This document shows, one piece after another, positions 1 to 7,737 of a stretch of DNA of 64,000 bases; position 1 is the first letter of the stretch, and every line of letters begins with the position of its first letter. Both the position numbers and the translations under genes were made by a program. The stretch comes from Stenotrophomonas sp. VV52 (GTDB lineage Bacteria; Pseudomonadota; Gammaproteobacteria; Xanthomonadales; Xanthomonadaceae): NCBI RefSeq assembly GCF_002893095.1, contig NZ_KZ622864.1:273033-337032 (forward strand). The letters are read 5' to 3'. The notes beneath the pieces were generated by a model. It ran no database searches. It was not told the DNA's origin and saw only the letters and a program-made list of their open reading frames with translations.

Positions 1-1
1 G

Positions 2-1639
2 CGCCCTCTGCTGCTCTCCGCCGCCCTGACCCTGGCCCTGGCCGCACCGTGGGCGTCGGCCCAGGACAGCAAGCTGCCGGACATCGGCTCCTCGGCTGGC
101 GAGCTGCTGACCCCGGCCCGCCAGGCCGAGTACGGCGGCATGATGCTGCGCGAGCTGCGCAACTACGGCTACCTGCTGGACGACCCGCTGGTGGACGACT
201 GGCTGCAGACCATGGGCGCCCGGCTCGGCTCCAACAGCGCCCAGCCGCGCCAGTCCTACACCTTCTTCATGCTGCGCGACCGCCAGATCAATGCGTTCGC
301 CACCCTCGGCGGCTACGTCGGGGTCAATGCCGGGCTGGTGCTGACCGCCGAACGCGAGGACGAGGTGGCCGCGGTGCTGTCCCACGAAATCGCCCACGTC
401 ACCCAGCAGCACGTGCTGCGCGGGGTGGAACGGGCCCAGCGCGACCAGATTCCGATCCTGCTCGGCATGCTGGCCGCAGTGGTGGCCGCGCAGCAGGCCG
501 GCGGCAATTCCTCCGGCGATGCGACCATGGCCGCGATCACCTCGGGCATGGGGCTGATGCAGCAGCGCCAGATCAACTACACCCGCAGCAACGAGTCCGA
601 GGCCGACCGCCTGGGCATCCGCACCCTGGCCCGCAGCGGCTACGACGTGGACGCGATGGCCGGGTTCTTCGAGCGCATGTCGGCCTCCATGCGCGGCAAT
701 GCCGGCGGCTACTCGGTGCCGGACTTCCTGCAGACCCACCCGGTCAACACCACCCGCATCAGCGAAGCCAAGGCCCGCGCCGAACAGATGAAGAAGGACA
801 CGGTGCTGCTGACCACCGAGGTCCCCGGCGGGGTCCGCCAGGAACGGGTGAATCCGACCGACCCGGCGCTGTCCGAGCCGGTCGTCCAGCGCAACAACCC
901 GCTGCTGCCGGCGTCCATGCAGTTTTCGGTGAACGCGCTCAGCCGCGGCGCCAGCGGCCAGTTCGACTGGGCCCGCGAGCGCCTGCGCGTACTCAGCGCC
1001 GACACCCCCGGCGACCTCGCCACCGAGTACCAGAACCTGCAGCGCGCGCAGAAGAACGGACTGACCGAACCGCAGCGCTATGGCCTGGCCCTGGCGCGGC
1101 TGCGCAACAGCAACCCGACCGAGGCGCGACGCGACCTGGCCACGCTGCTGCAGGACCATCCGGACAACCTGTGGGTGGCGCTGGCGCTGGGCGAGGCCGA
1201 ATCGCGCAGCGGCCAGAAGGCCGAGGCCAACGCCCGCTTCGACACCCTGCTGCGCCAGCACCCGGGCAGCCGGCCGGTGGCCCTCACCTACGCGGAAATC
1301 CTCAACGAACAGGGCGGCCGCGAGGCCGGCCAGCGCGCCCAGGCGATGCTGCGCCCGCTGCTGGCCCAGAGCGGCAACGACCCGGTGTTCCAGCAGCGCT
1401 ATGCCCGCGCCAGTGAGCTGGCCGGCGACACCCTGCGCGCCAGCGAGGCCTACGCCGAGGCGGCGTTCCTGAACGGCCGCCCGGAGCAGGCGCTGATCCA
1501 GCTGCAGGCGCTGAAGAAGCGTTCGGACCTGGACTACGTGGGCCGCGCCCGGGTCGACGCCCGGATCGAGAGCATCACCCCGACCGTGCTCGAAATGCGC
1601 CGCCAGGGCATAGATGACCCCGAACTCGAGCGACGGTAG
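2..1639 (+). CDS. bepA: M48 family periplasmic metalloprotease with TPR region, BepA-like (5' partial)
   Basis: Probable periplasmic zinc protease and chaperone for outer-membrane protein quality control. The reading frame is open from base 2. It begins inside a signal peptide (hydrophobic run ending ASAQD), so only the first few residues are missing. The zinc motif HEIAH is encoded near base 383 and is followed by the distal glutamate in NESEADRLG (near 590), as in M48 proteases. The C-terminal half is helical, Ala/Leu-rich and repeat-like, matching the TPR domain of BepA/YfgC. The stop TAG is part of a GTAG palindrome. The next gene is phoB on the same strand after 135 bp. The family call is firm; the BepA subgroup is inferred from domain order. 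Confidence 0.88.
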   Translation, partial: RPLLLSAALTLALAAPWASAQDSKLPDIGSSAGELLTPARQAEYGGMMLRELRNYGYLLDDPLVDDWLQTMGARLGSNSAQPRQSYTFFMLRDRQINAFATLGGYVGVNAGLVLTAEREDEVAAVLSHEIAHVTQQHVLRGVERAQRDQIPILLGMLAAVVAAQQAGGNSSGDATMAAITSGMGLMQQRQINYTRSNESEADRLGIRTLARSGYDVDAMAGFFERMSASMRGNAGGYSVPDFLQTHPVNTTRISEAKARAEQMKKDTVLLTTEVPGGVRQERVNPTDPALSEPVVQRNNPLLPASMQFSVNALSRGASGQFDWARERLRVLSADTPGDLATEYQNLQRAQKNGLTEPQRYGLALARLRNSNPTEARRDLATLLQDHPDNLWVALALGEAESRSGQKAEANARFDTLLRQHPGSRPVALTYAEILNEQGGREAGQRAQAMLRPLLAQSGNDPVFQQRYARASELAGDTLRASEAYAEAAFLNGRPEQALIQLQALKKRSDLDYVGRARVDARIESITPTVLEMRRQGIDDPELERR

Positions 1640-1656
1640 CCCCGGCCGTTGGCCGG
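1636..1656 (+). repeat. GTAG palindrome (SMAG/REP-like)
   Basis: GTAG is followed by a CCGGCC/GGCCGG stem with a 3-nt loop. The TAG of GTAG is the stop codon of bepA. The form matches the GTAG-ended REP elements known from Stenotrophomonas. Confidence 0.6.
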
Positions 1657-1703
1657 ACGTTGGTTCCGTAAAGATGACGTGAAGATTGCAGCCCCGTCAT
1701 CAT

Positions 1704-1731
1704 GGTCACAAACATGTCATGAAACCGTAGT
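1704..1731 (+). promoter_or_regulatory. Putative Pho box upstream of phoB
   Basis: GTCAC at 1705, GTCAT at 1716 and GTAGT at 1727 form direct repeats with 11-bp spacing and A-rich spacers, as in the PhoB-binding Pho box (TGTCA repeats every 11 bp). An extra GTCAT lies at 1696. The site ends about 45 bp before the phoB GTG start, where autoregulation is expected. This is a sequence match only. Confidence 0.6.
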
Positions 1732-1774
1732 CTACTGGGCCCAATCCCGGTCTGATGAGCAATACGGTGGGCAC

Positions 1775-2464
1775 GTGCAGAAACGCATCCTGATCGTCGA
1801 TGACGAACCCGCGATCCGCGAAATGGTCGCCTTCGCCCTGCGCAAGGGCGACTACGACCCCATTCACGCCGGTGACGCCCGCGAGGCGCAGACCGCCATC
1901 GCCGACCGCGTGCCGGACCTGATCCTGCTGGACTGGATGCTCCCGGGCACCAGTGGCCTGGACCTGGCCCGGCGCTGGCGCAAGGAGGCCCTCACCCGCG
2001 AGGTGCCGATCATCATGCTGACCGCGCGTGGCGAAGAAAACGACCGCGTCGGCGGGCTCGAGGCCGGCGTGGACGATTACGTGGTCAAGCCGTTCTCGGC
2101 GCGCGAACTGCTGGCGCGGATCCGCGCGGTGATGCGCCGCGCGCGCGACGACGATGAAGACGGCAGCGTGGCAGTGGGCAGCATCCGCATCGACGGCGCC
2201 GCGCACCGCGTGTTCGCCGGCGACCAGCCGGTGCCGATCGGGCCGACCGAATACCGCCTGCTGCACTTCTTCATGACCCATCCCGAGCGCGTGTATACCC
2301 GCGCCCAGCTGCTCGACCACGTGTGGGGCGGCAGCGTGTACGTGGAGGAACGCACCATCGACGTACACATCCGGCGCCTGCGCAAGACGCTGGAACCGTT
2401 CGGTGCGGAGAACATGGTGCAGACCGTACGCGGCGCGGGGTATCGTTTCTCGACGTCCACGTGA
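1775..2464 (+). CDS. phoB: Phosphate regulon response regulator PhoB
   Basis: OmpR-family response regulator that activates phosphate-starvation genes when phosphorylated by PhoR. From the GTG at 1775 the protein is 229 residues, the usual PhoB length, and starts QKRILIVDDEPAIREM. The receiver domain spans about 1-120, with acidic DDE, the phosphoacceptor Asp in LLDWMLPG and Lys in VVKPF. The C-terminal 100 residues form the winged-helix domain (YRLLHFF, RTIDVHIRRLRKTL). The frame extends upstream to a TTG, but that would place coding sequence over the Pho box. The end overlaps a GTG of the phoR frame. Confidence 0.95.
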   Translation: MQKRILIVDDEPAIREMVAFALRKGDYDPIHAGDAREAQTAIADRVPDLILLDWMLPGTSGLDLARRWRKEALTREVPIIMLTARGEENDRVGGLEAGVDDYVVKPFSARELLARIRAVMRRARDDDEDGSVAVGSIRIDGAAHRVFAGDQPVPIGPTEYRLLHFFMTHPERVYTRAQLLDHVWGGSVYVEERTIDVHIRRLRKTLEPFGAENMVQTVRGAGYRFSTST

Positions 2465-2478
2465 ACCACGAGACTGCA

Positions 2479-3819
2479 ATGCCGCGCCACATCCGTTCTG
2501 CCTGGCTGAAAACGCTCGCGACCCTGGCCGTGCTGCTGCTGGCTGCGGTGCTCGTGGGCCTGGCCACCGGGCAGGTCTGGATGTGCATCGCGCTGGCCTC
2601 GATCGGCGCGCTGGCCTGGCATTACTGGCGCCTGCGCAAGGTGCTGCGCCGGCTCACCGCGCGCCAGCGCTGGGACATGAGCGGCGGCAACGGGGTCTGG
2701 AACGAACTGGACCGCCTGCTCTACCGCAACCAGTTGGAAATGCGCACGCGCAAGCGACGCCTGCTGGACATGCTGCGCAGCTACCGCGCCGCCGCGGCGG
2801 CCCTGCCCGACGCGGTGGTGGTGGTGGACCGCAACAGCCAGCGCGTGCAGTGGTTCAACGAATCGGCGACCACCCTGCTCGGCCTGCACCATCCCGGCGA
2901 CCTCGGCGAGGCGCTGGTCGAACGGCTGCAGCCGATGCCGCTGGCCCACTGGCTGGCCGGGGGCCGCAATGCCGAGCCGATCCTGGACGTGCCCTCGCCG
3001 GTCGATCCGGCGATCCGCCTCAACCTGCGCCTGATTCCGTATTCGCCCGACTACTGGCTGCTGATCGCGCGCGACGTGAGCAAGCTGCTGCGGCTGGAGC
3101 AGGTCCGCCGCGACTTCGTGGCCAACGTCTCGCATGAACTGCGCACGCCGCTCACCGTGGTGCACGGTTACCTGGACATGATGGAGCCGGAGGATTTCCC
3201 CGGCACCGGCCCGATGCTGGAAGAAATGCGCAAGCAGTCGCAGCGCATGGCGCAGCTGGTCGAAGACCTGCTGACCCTGTCGCGGCTGGAATCGCAGGAA
3301 CACACCGAAGAAGAAACCGTGGCGATGGCGCCGATGCTGGCCACGCTGCGCCGCGAAGCCGAAGCCCACAGCCAGGGCCGCCACACGATCAGCGTCATCG
3401 ACAACGCCGGGGTCGACCTGCAGGGTTCCAACAAGGAACTGCACAGCGCGTTCTCCAACCTGGTCACCAACGCGGTCCGCTACACCCCGGCCGGTGGCCG
3501 GGTCGAGGTGGAGCTGGCGCGCGAAGGCCAGGGTGTGGTGCTGGCGGTACGCGACACCGGCTATGGCATTCCCGCCACCCACCTGCCGCGCCTGACCGAA
3601 CGCTTCTACCGGGTCTCCAGCAGCCGTTCGCGCGAAAGCGGCGGCACCGGGCTGGGCCTGTCGATCGTCAAACACATCCTTGGCCTGCACCACGCCCGCC
3701 TGGAGATCCAGAGCGAAGTCGGCAAGGGCAGCACGTTCTCCTGCCATTTCGATGCCGACCACGTGCGCGAGCGCACCGACGCGGCCCTCCTTCCTTCCGC
3801 AGAAGACTTTTCCGCATGA
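2479..3819 (+). CDS. phoR: Phosphate regulon sensor histidine kinase PhoR
   Basis: Inner-membrane histidine kinase partner of PhoB. Two hydrophobic segments lie in the first 50 residues, followed by a PAS-like region (PDAVVVVDRNSQRVQWFN). The HisKA motif is FVANVSHELRTPL with the phosphorylated His, and the ATPase has N box (NLVTNAVRYTPAGG), G1 (DTGYGIP) and G2 (GTGLGLSIVK). The start is uncertain: ATG at 2479 gives 446 residues, while an in-frame GTG at 2461 would overlap the phoB stop and add six residues. The stop overlaps the ppk start as ATGA, which indicates translational coupling. Confidence 0.94.
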   Translation: MPRHIRSAWLKTLATLAVLLLAAVLVGLATGQVWMCIALASIGALAWHYWRLRKVLRRLTARQRWDMSGGNGVWNELDRLLYRNQLEMRTRKRRLLDMLRSYRAAAAALPDAVVVVDRNSQRVQWFNESATTLLGLHHPGDLGEALVERLQPMPLAHWLAGGRNAEPILDVPSPVDPAIRLNLRLIPYSPDYWLLIARDVSKLLRLEQVRRDFVANVSHELRTPLTVVHGYLDMMEPEDFPGTGPMLEEMRKQSQRMAQLVEDLLTLSRLESQEHTEEETVAMAPMLATLRREAEAHSQGRHTISVIDNAGVDLQGSNKELHSAFSNLVTNAVRYTPAGGRVEVELAREGQGVVLAVRDTGYGIPATHLPRLTERFYRVSSSRSRESGGTGLGLSIVKHILGLHHARLEIQSEVGKGSTFSCHFDADHVRERTDAALLPSAEDFSA

Positions 3820-5897
3820 GCAGCCTCGTTCCCATCGCCGTGCCGGCGGAAACCGATGACCTGCGCGACCCGGCGCTGTACATCAACCGCGAGCTGTCGC
3901 AGCTGGACTTCAACTTCCGGGTGCTGGCCCAGGCCATGGACCCGCAGGTACCGGTGCTGGAGCGGCTGCGCTTCATGTGCATTTCCTGCACCAACCTGGA
4001 TGAGTTCTTCGAGATCCGCGCCGCGGCAGTGCGCCACGCGCAGGAGTTCGGCCTGCCGCCGGCACCGGACGGCATGACCCCGCAGGCGATCCTCAGCGCC
4101 ATCCATGACCGCGCCGCCGAGCTGGTGGACCAGCAGTACCGCTGCTGGAACGACACCCTGCGCCCGGCCCTGCACGAGGCCGGCATCGACGTGCTGGGTC
4201 GGCATTCGTGGAACCACCGCCAGAAGCGCTGGCTGCGCGCGTACTTCCGCAACGAGATCATGCCGGTGCTGTCGCCGCTGGGCCTGGACCCGTCGCACCC
4301 GTTCCCGAAGATCCTCAACAAATCGCTGAACATCGTAGTGGTGCTCAAGGGCACCGACGCGTTCGGCCGCGCCGGCCACCTGGCCATCGTGCGCGCACCG
4401 CGCTCGCTGCCGCGCATCATCCAGCTGCCGCAGACCCTGGGCGGCCCGCAGACCTTCGTGTTCCTGTCCTCGGTGCTGTCGACCTTCGTCGGCGAGCTGT
4501 TCCCCGGCATGGAAGTCCAGGGCGCGTACCAGTTCCGGGTGACCCGCAATTCGGAACTGGTGGTGGACGAGGAGGAAGTGGAAAACCTCGCCCTGGCCCT
4601 GCGCGACGAACTGGTCGACCGCGGCTACCGGCCGGCGGTGCGGCTGGAGATCGCGCAGGACTGCCCGCGCGACATCGTGCGCACCCTGCTGCAGAACTTC
4701 GGCCTGACCGAAAACGCGGTGTACCAGATCGACGGTCCGGTCAACCTCAACCGCGTGATCCAGCTGTACGACCTGCTCGCCCGCCCGGAACTGAAGTACC
4801 CGCCGATGAGCCCGCGCACGCTGCGCGACAGCGACGGCATCTTCGAGGTGGTGGCGCGCAAGGACGTCCTGCTGCACCACCCCTTCGACGCGTTCACCGC
4901 GGTACTGGACCTGATCAAGCAGGCGGCGGTCGACCCGAACGTGCTGGCGATCAAGCAGACCCTGTACCGCACCGGCAAGGATTCGCAGATCGTCGATGCG
5001 CTGATCCTGGCCGCGCGCAACGGCAAGGACGTCACCGTGGTGGTCGAGCTGCGCGCACGCTTCGACGAAGAAGCCAACCTGGGGCTGGCCGACCGCCTGC
5101 AGGAAGCCGGAGTGCAGGTGGTGTACGGCGTGGTCGGCTACAAGACCCACGCCAAGATGCTGCTGATCGTGCGCCGCGAAGGCCGCAAGCTGCGCCGCTA
5201 CGTGCACCTGGGCACCGGCAATTACCACAGCGGCACCGCGCGCGCGTACACCGACCTGAGCCTGATCACCGCCGATGCGGACATCGGCAATGACGTGCAC
5301 CTGCTGTTCCAGCAGCTGTCCGGCCTGGCCCCGCGCACCCGCCTGAAGCGCCTGCTGCAGTCGCCGTTCACCCTGCACGACGGGCTGCTGCAGCGGATCG
5401 AACGCGAGATGCACCTGGCCCGCAAGGGCCGCCCCGGGCGCATCATCGCCAAGATGAACGCCCTCAACGAGCCGCAGGTGGTGCGGGCGCTGTACGCCGC
5501 CTCGCAGGCCGGCGTGCAGATCGACCTGATCGTGCGCGGCGCCTGCACGCTGCGCCCGGGCGTGCCCGGGGTGTCGGACAACATCCGGGTGCGCTCGATC
5601 GTCGGCCGCTTCCTGGAACACAGTCGTGTGTACTGGTTCGGCAACGACGGCGCTGCGGAACTCTACTGCGCCAGCGCCGACTGGCTCGAACGCAACCTGC
5701 TGCGCCGGGTCGAGACCTGCTTCCCGATCCTGGACCCGGAGCTGGCCCGCAAGGTCTACCGCGACGTGCTGCAGAACTACCTGGACGACAACCTCAATGC
5801 CTGGGAACTGCAGGCCGACGGCACCTACCGCAAGTGCACGCCGGGCCACGACGAGCCCCCGCATTCGGCGCAGATGGCATTGATGGCCGGGTTGTAG
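3816..5897 (+). CDS. ppk1: Polyphosphate kinase 1
   Basis: Makes inorganic polyphosphate from the terminal phosphate of ATP, reversibly. The 693 residues match the family length (about 690). Diagnostic segments include RELSQLDFNFRVL and TNLDEFFEIRAA in the N domain, ILNKSLNIVV, and the histidines in YKTHAKMLLI and HLGTGNYHSGTAR of the phospholipase-D-like catalytic domains. It overlaps phoR by 4 bp and is followed 21 bp later by ppx, so phosphate sensing, polyP synthesis and polyP breakdown are probably co-transcribed. The stop TAG again sits in a GTAG followed by a short degenerate palindrome ending CTAC. Confidence 0.97.
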   Translation: MSSLVPIAVPAETDDLRDPALYINRELSQLDFNFRVLAQAMDPQVPVLERLRFMCISCTNLDEFFEIRAAAVRHAQEFGLPPAPDGMTPQAILSAIHDRAAELVDQQYRCWNDTLRPALHEAGIDVLGRHSWNHRQKRWLRAYFRNEIMPVLSPLGLDPSHPFPKILNKSLNIVVVLKGTDAFGRAGHLAIVRAPRSLPRIIQLPQTLGGPQTFVFLSSVLSTFVGELFPGMEVQGAYQFRVTRNSELVVDEEEVENLALALRDELVDRGYRPAVRLEIAQDCPRDIVRTLLQNFGLTENAVYQIDGPVNLNRVIQLYDLLARPELKYPPMSPRTLRDSDGIFEVVARKDVLLHHPFDAFTAVLDLIKQAAVDPNVLAIKQTLYRTGKDSQIVDALILAARNGKDVTVVVELRARFDEEANLGLADRLQEAGVQVVYGVVGYKTHAKMLLIVRREGRKLRRYVHLGTGNYHSGTARAYTDLSLITADADIGNDVHLLFQQLSGLAPRTRLKRLLQSPFTLHDGLLQRIEREMHLARKGRPGRIIAKMNALNEPQVVRALYAASQAGVQIDLIVRGACTLRPGVPGVSDNIRVRSIVGRFLEHSRVYWFGNDGAAELYCASADWLERNLLRRVETCFPILDPELARKVYRDVLQNYLDDNLNAWELQADGTYRKCTPGHDEPPHSAQMALMAGL

Positions 5898-5918
5898 GCC
5901 ATCGGCTACCATTCGTCC

Positions 5919-7445
5919 ATGCCGCATACCTCCACGACACCGCCCGCCCTGCAGGATGGCGACCTGCTCGCCGCCATCGACCTGGGCTCCAACAGTTTCC
6001 ACATGGTCATCGCGCGCTACACGCTCGGCCAGCTGCGGGTGGTCGACCGCCTGCGCGAGACCGTGCGCATGGCCGACGGCCTGGATGGCAAGGGCGGCCT
6101 GTCGGCCGAGGCGCGCCAGCGCGCGCTCGAGTGCCTGGCCCGGTTCGGCCAGCGCATCCGCGGCATTCCCCCGGTGCGGGTGCGCGCACTGGCCACCAAC
6201 ACGGTCCGCCAGCTGCGTTCGCCGCAAGCCTTCCTGATGCCGGCCGAAACCGCGCTGGGACATGCCATTGAAGTGGTCAGCGGGCGTGAAGAGGCCCGCC
6301 TGATCTACCTGGGCGTGGCCCACGCGCAGCCGCCCAAGCCGGACCAGCGCCGGCTGGTGATCGACATCGGCGGCGGTTCCACCGAATTCATCATCGGCCA
6401 GGGCATGCAGACCCTGGAGCGCGAAAGCCTGCAGGCCGGCTGCATTGCCAGCACGCGGCGCTTCTTTCCCGGCGGCAAGCTGAGCAAGAAGCGCTGGAAG
6501 GACGCACTGACCGAGATCGGTGCGGAGTTCCAGCAGTTCGCCACCAAGTACCGTTCGCTGGGCTGGGACGAGGCCCTGGGGTCATCGGGCACCCATAAGG
6601 CGATCAGCGAGATCTGCGCCAGCATGAAGCTGAGCAAGGGCGCGATCACCGCCGAAGCGCTGCCGCAGCTGCGCGACGAGCTGCTCAAGGCCAAGCGGAT
6701 CGAAGACATCGACCTGCCCGGCCTGTCGCCGGACCGCCGCCCGATCATCGCCGGCGGCATCCTGGTGCTGGAAGCGGCGTTCCACGCGCTGGGGCTGCAG
6801 AAGCTGCTGGTCAGCAAGGCCGCGATGCGCGAAGGCATCCTCTACGACATCCTCGGCCGTGCCAGCGAGAACGACCTGCGCGACGAGTCGGTCGATGCCC
6901 TGACCCAGCGCTATGGCATCGACACCGTCCAGGCCGACCGGGTGCAGCGCACCGCGATGGACCTGTTCGGCCAGGTGGAAAAGGCATGGAACCTGGACCC
7001 GGACGACGCGCGCATGCTCGGCTGGGCCGCACGCCTGCACGAGCTGGGCCTGATGATCGCGCACAGCGGCTACCACGTGCATGGCAGCTACGTGCTGGAG
7101 AACTCGGACATCGCCGGCTTCTCGCGGCAGGAACAACAGCTGCTGGCCGCGCTGGTGCGCAGCCACCGCCGCAACGTGTCCAAGTCCGCGTTCGACGCCC
7201 TGCCCGAGCGCCTGCTGCTGCCGGCCCGGCGCATGACCGCCCTGCTCCGGCTGGCGGTGCTGCTCAACCGCGCCCACGAAGACAGCCCGATGCCGGCGCT
7301 GGAGCTGAGCGCGGACGACAACCGCCTGTCGCTGATCCTGCCGCAGGCCTACATCGACGCCCGCCCCCTGCTGCGCGCCGACCTGATCGGCGAGACCGAC
7401 GGCATGGCCGGACTCGGCATCCTGTTCCGCCCGTTCGTGGCGTAA
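5919..7445 (+). CDS. ppx: Exopolyphosphatase, Ppx/GppA family
   Basis: Removes terminal phosphates from polyphosphate; relatives can also hydrolyse pppGpp. The 508 residues are close to E. coli Ppx (513) and carry the actin-like ATPase phosphate loops AAIDLGSNSFHMVIAR near residue 15 and IDIGGGSTEFIIG near 150. A C-terminal HD-like helical region follows (HELGLMIAHSGYHVHGSY). It is the last gene of the phoB-phoR-ppk-ppx run. Ppx cannot be told from GppA by sequence alone, but the length and ppk neighbour favour Ppx. Confidence 0.93.
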   Translation: MPHTSTTPPALQDGDLLAAIDLGSNSFHMVIARYTLGQLRVVDRLRETVRMADGLDGKGGLSAEARQRALECLARFGQRIRGIPPVRVRALATNTVRQLRSPQAFLMPAETALGHAIEVVSGREEARLIYLGVAHAQPPKPDQRRLVIDIGGGSTEFIIGQGMQTLERESLQAGCIASTRRFFPGGKLSKKRWKDALTEIGAEFQQFATKYRSLGWDEALGSSGTHKAISEICASMKLSKGAITAEALPQLRDELLKAKRIEDIDLPGLSPDRRPIIAGGILVLEAAFHALGLQKLLVSKAAMREGILYDILGRASENDLRDESVDALTQRYGIDTVQADRVQRTAMDLFGQVEKAWNLDPDDARMLGWAARLHELGLMIAHSGYHVHGSYVLENSDIAGFSRQEQQLLAALVRSHRRNVSKSAFDALPERLLLPARRMTALLRLAVLLNRAHEDSPMPALELSADDNRLSLILPQAYIDARPLLRADLIGETDGMAGLGILFRPFVA

Positions 7446-7737
7446 TCGCGCCGCGTTGCGCAGATCTGCGTGACGCGCCGCATCAAAGCGATACATACCG
7501 ATACATCAGGACATCGCGCCTGACGGGTTCACTTTGTCACAATCTGTTGATTTACAAGGCAATACATCTCGTTGGTTACGGGCTGGTGAATTTTTTTTGG
7601 CAAAAGGCTTTACACCGGCTTAACGACTGGGACTAAGATCGAGTCACCGGCCCACTTGGGACGGTTTTCGAGCGACGCGGGGACTTGGGACCCCGCCGAC
7701 CTCTTTTGATTCAGTTCTGAACCAGAGAGAGAGCCAA
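7446..7737 (+). promoter_or_regulatory. Upstream region of TonB receptor with repeated ATACAT motifs and a putative promoter
   Basis: This 292-bp gap has no convincing gene. ATACAT occurs at 7491 and 7501, ten bases apart within repeated CGATACATNC units, and again at 7562. A candidate promoter has TTTACA at 7609-7614 and TAAGAT at 7634-7639 with a long 19-bp spacer, placing transcription start near 7646. An A/G-rich ribosome site (GAGAGAGAG) lies just before the ATG at 7738. Confidence 0.4.

Noticed and set aside
3606..6323. 905-residue minus-strand open frame across ppk
   Set aside because: Antisense shadow of phoR, ppk and ppx; low complexity in Gln/Val/His and no recognisable domain.
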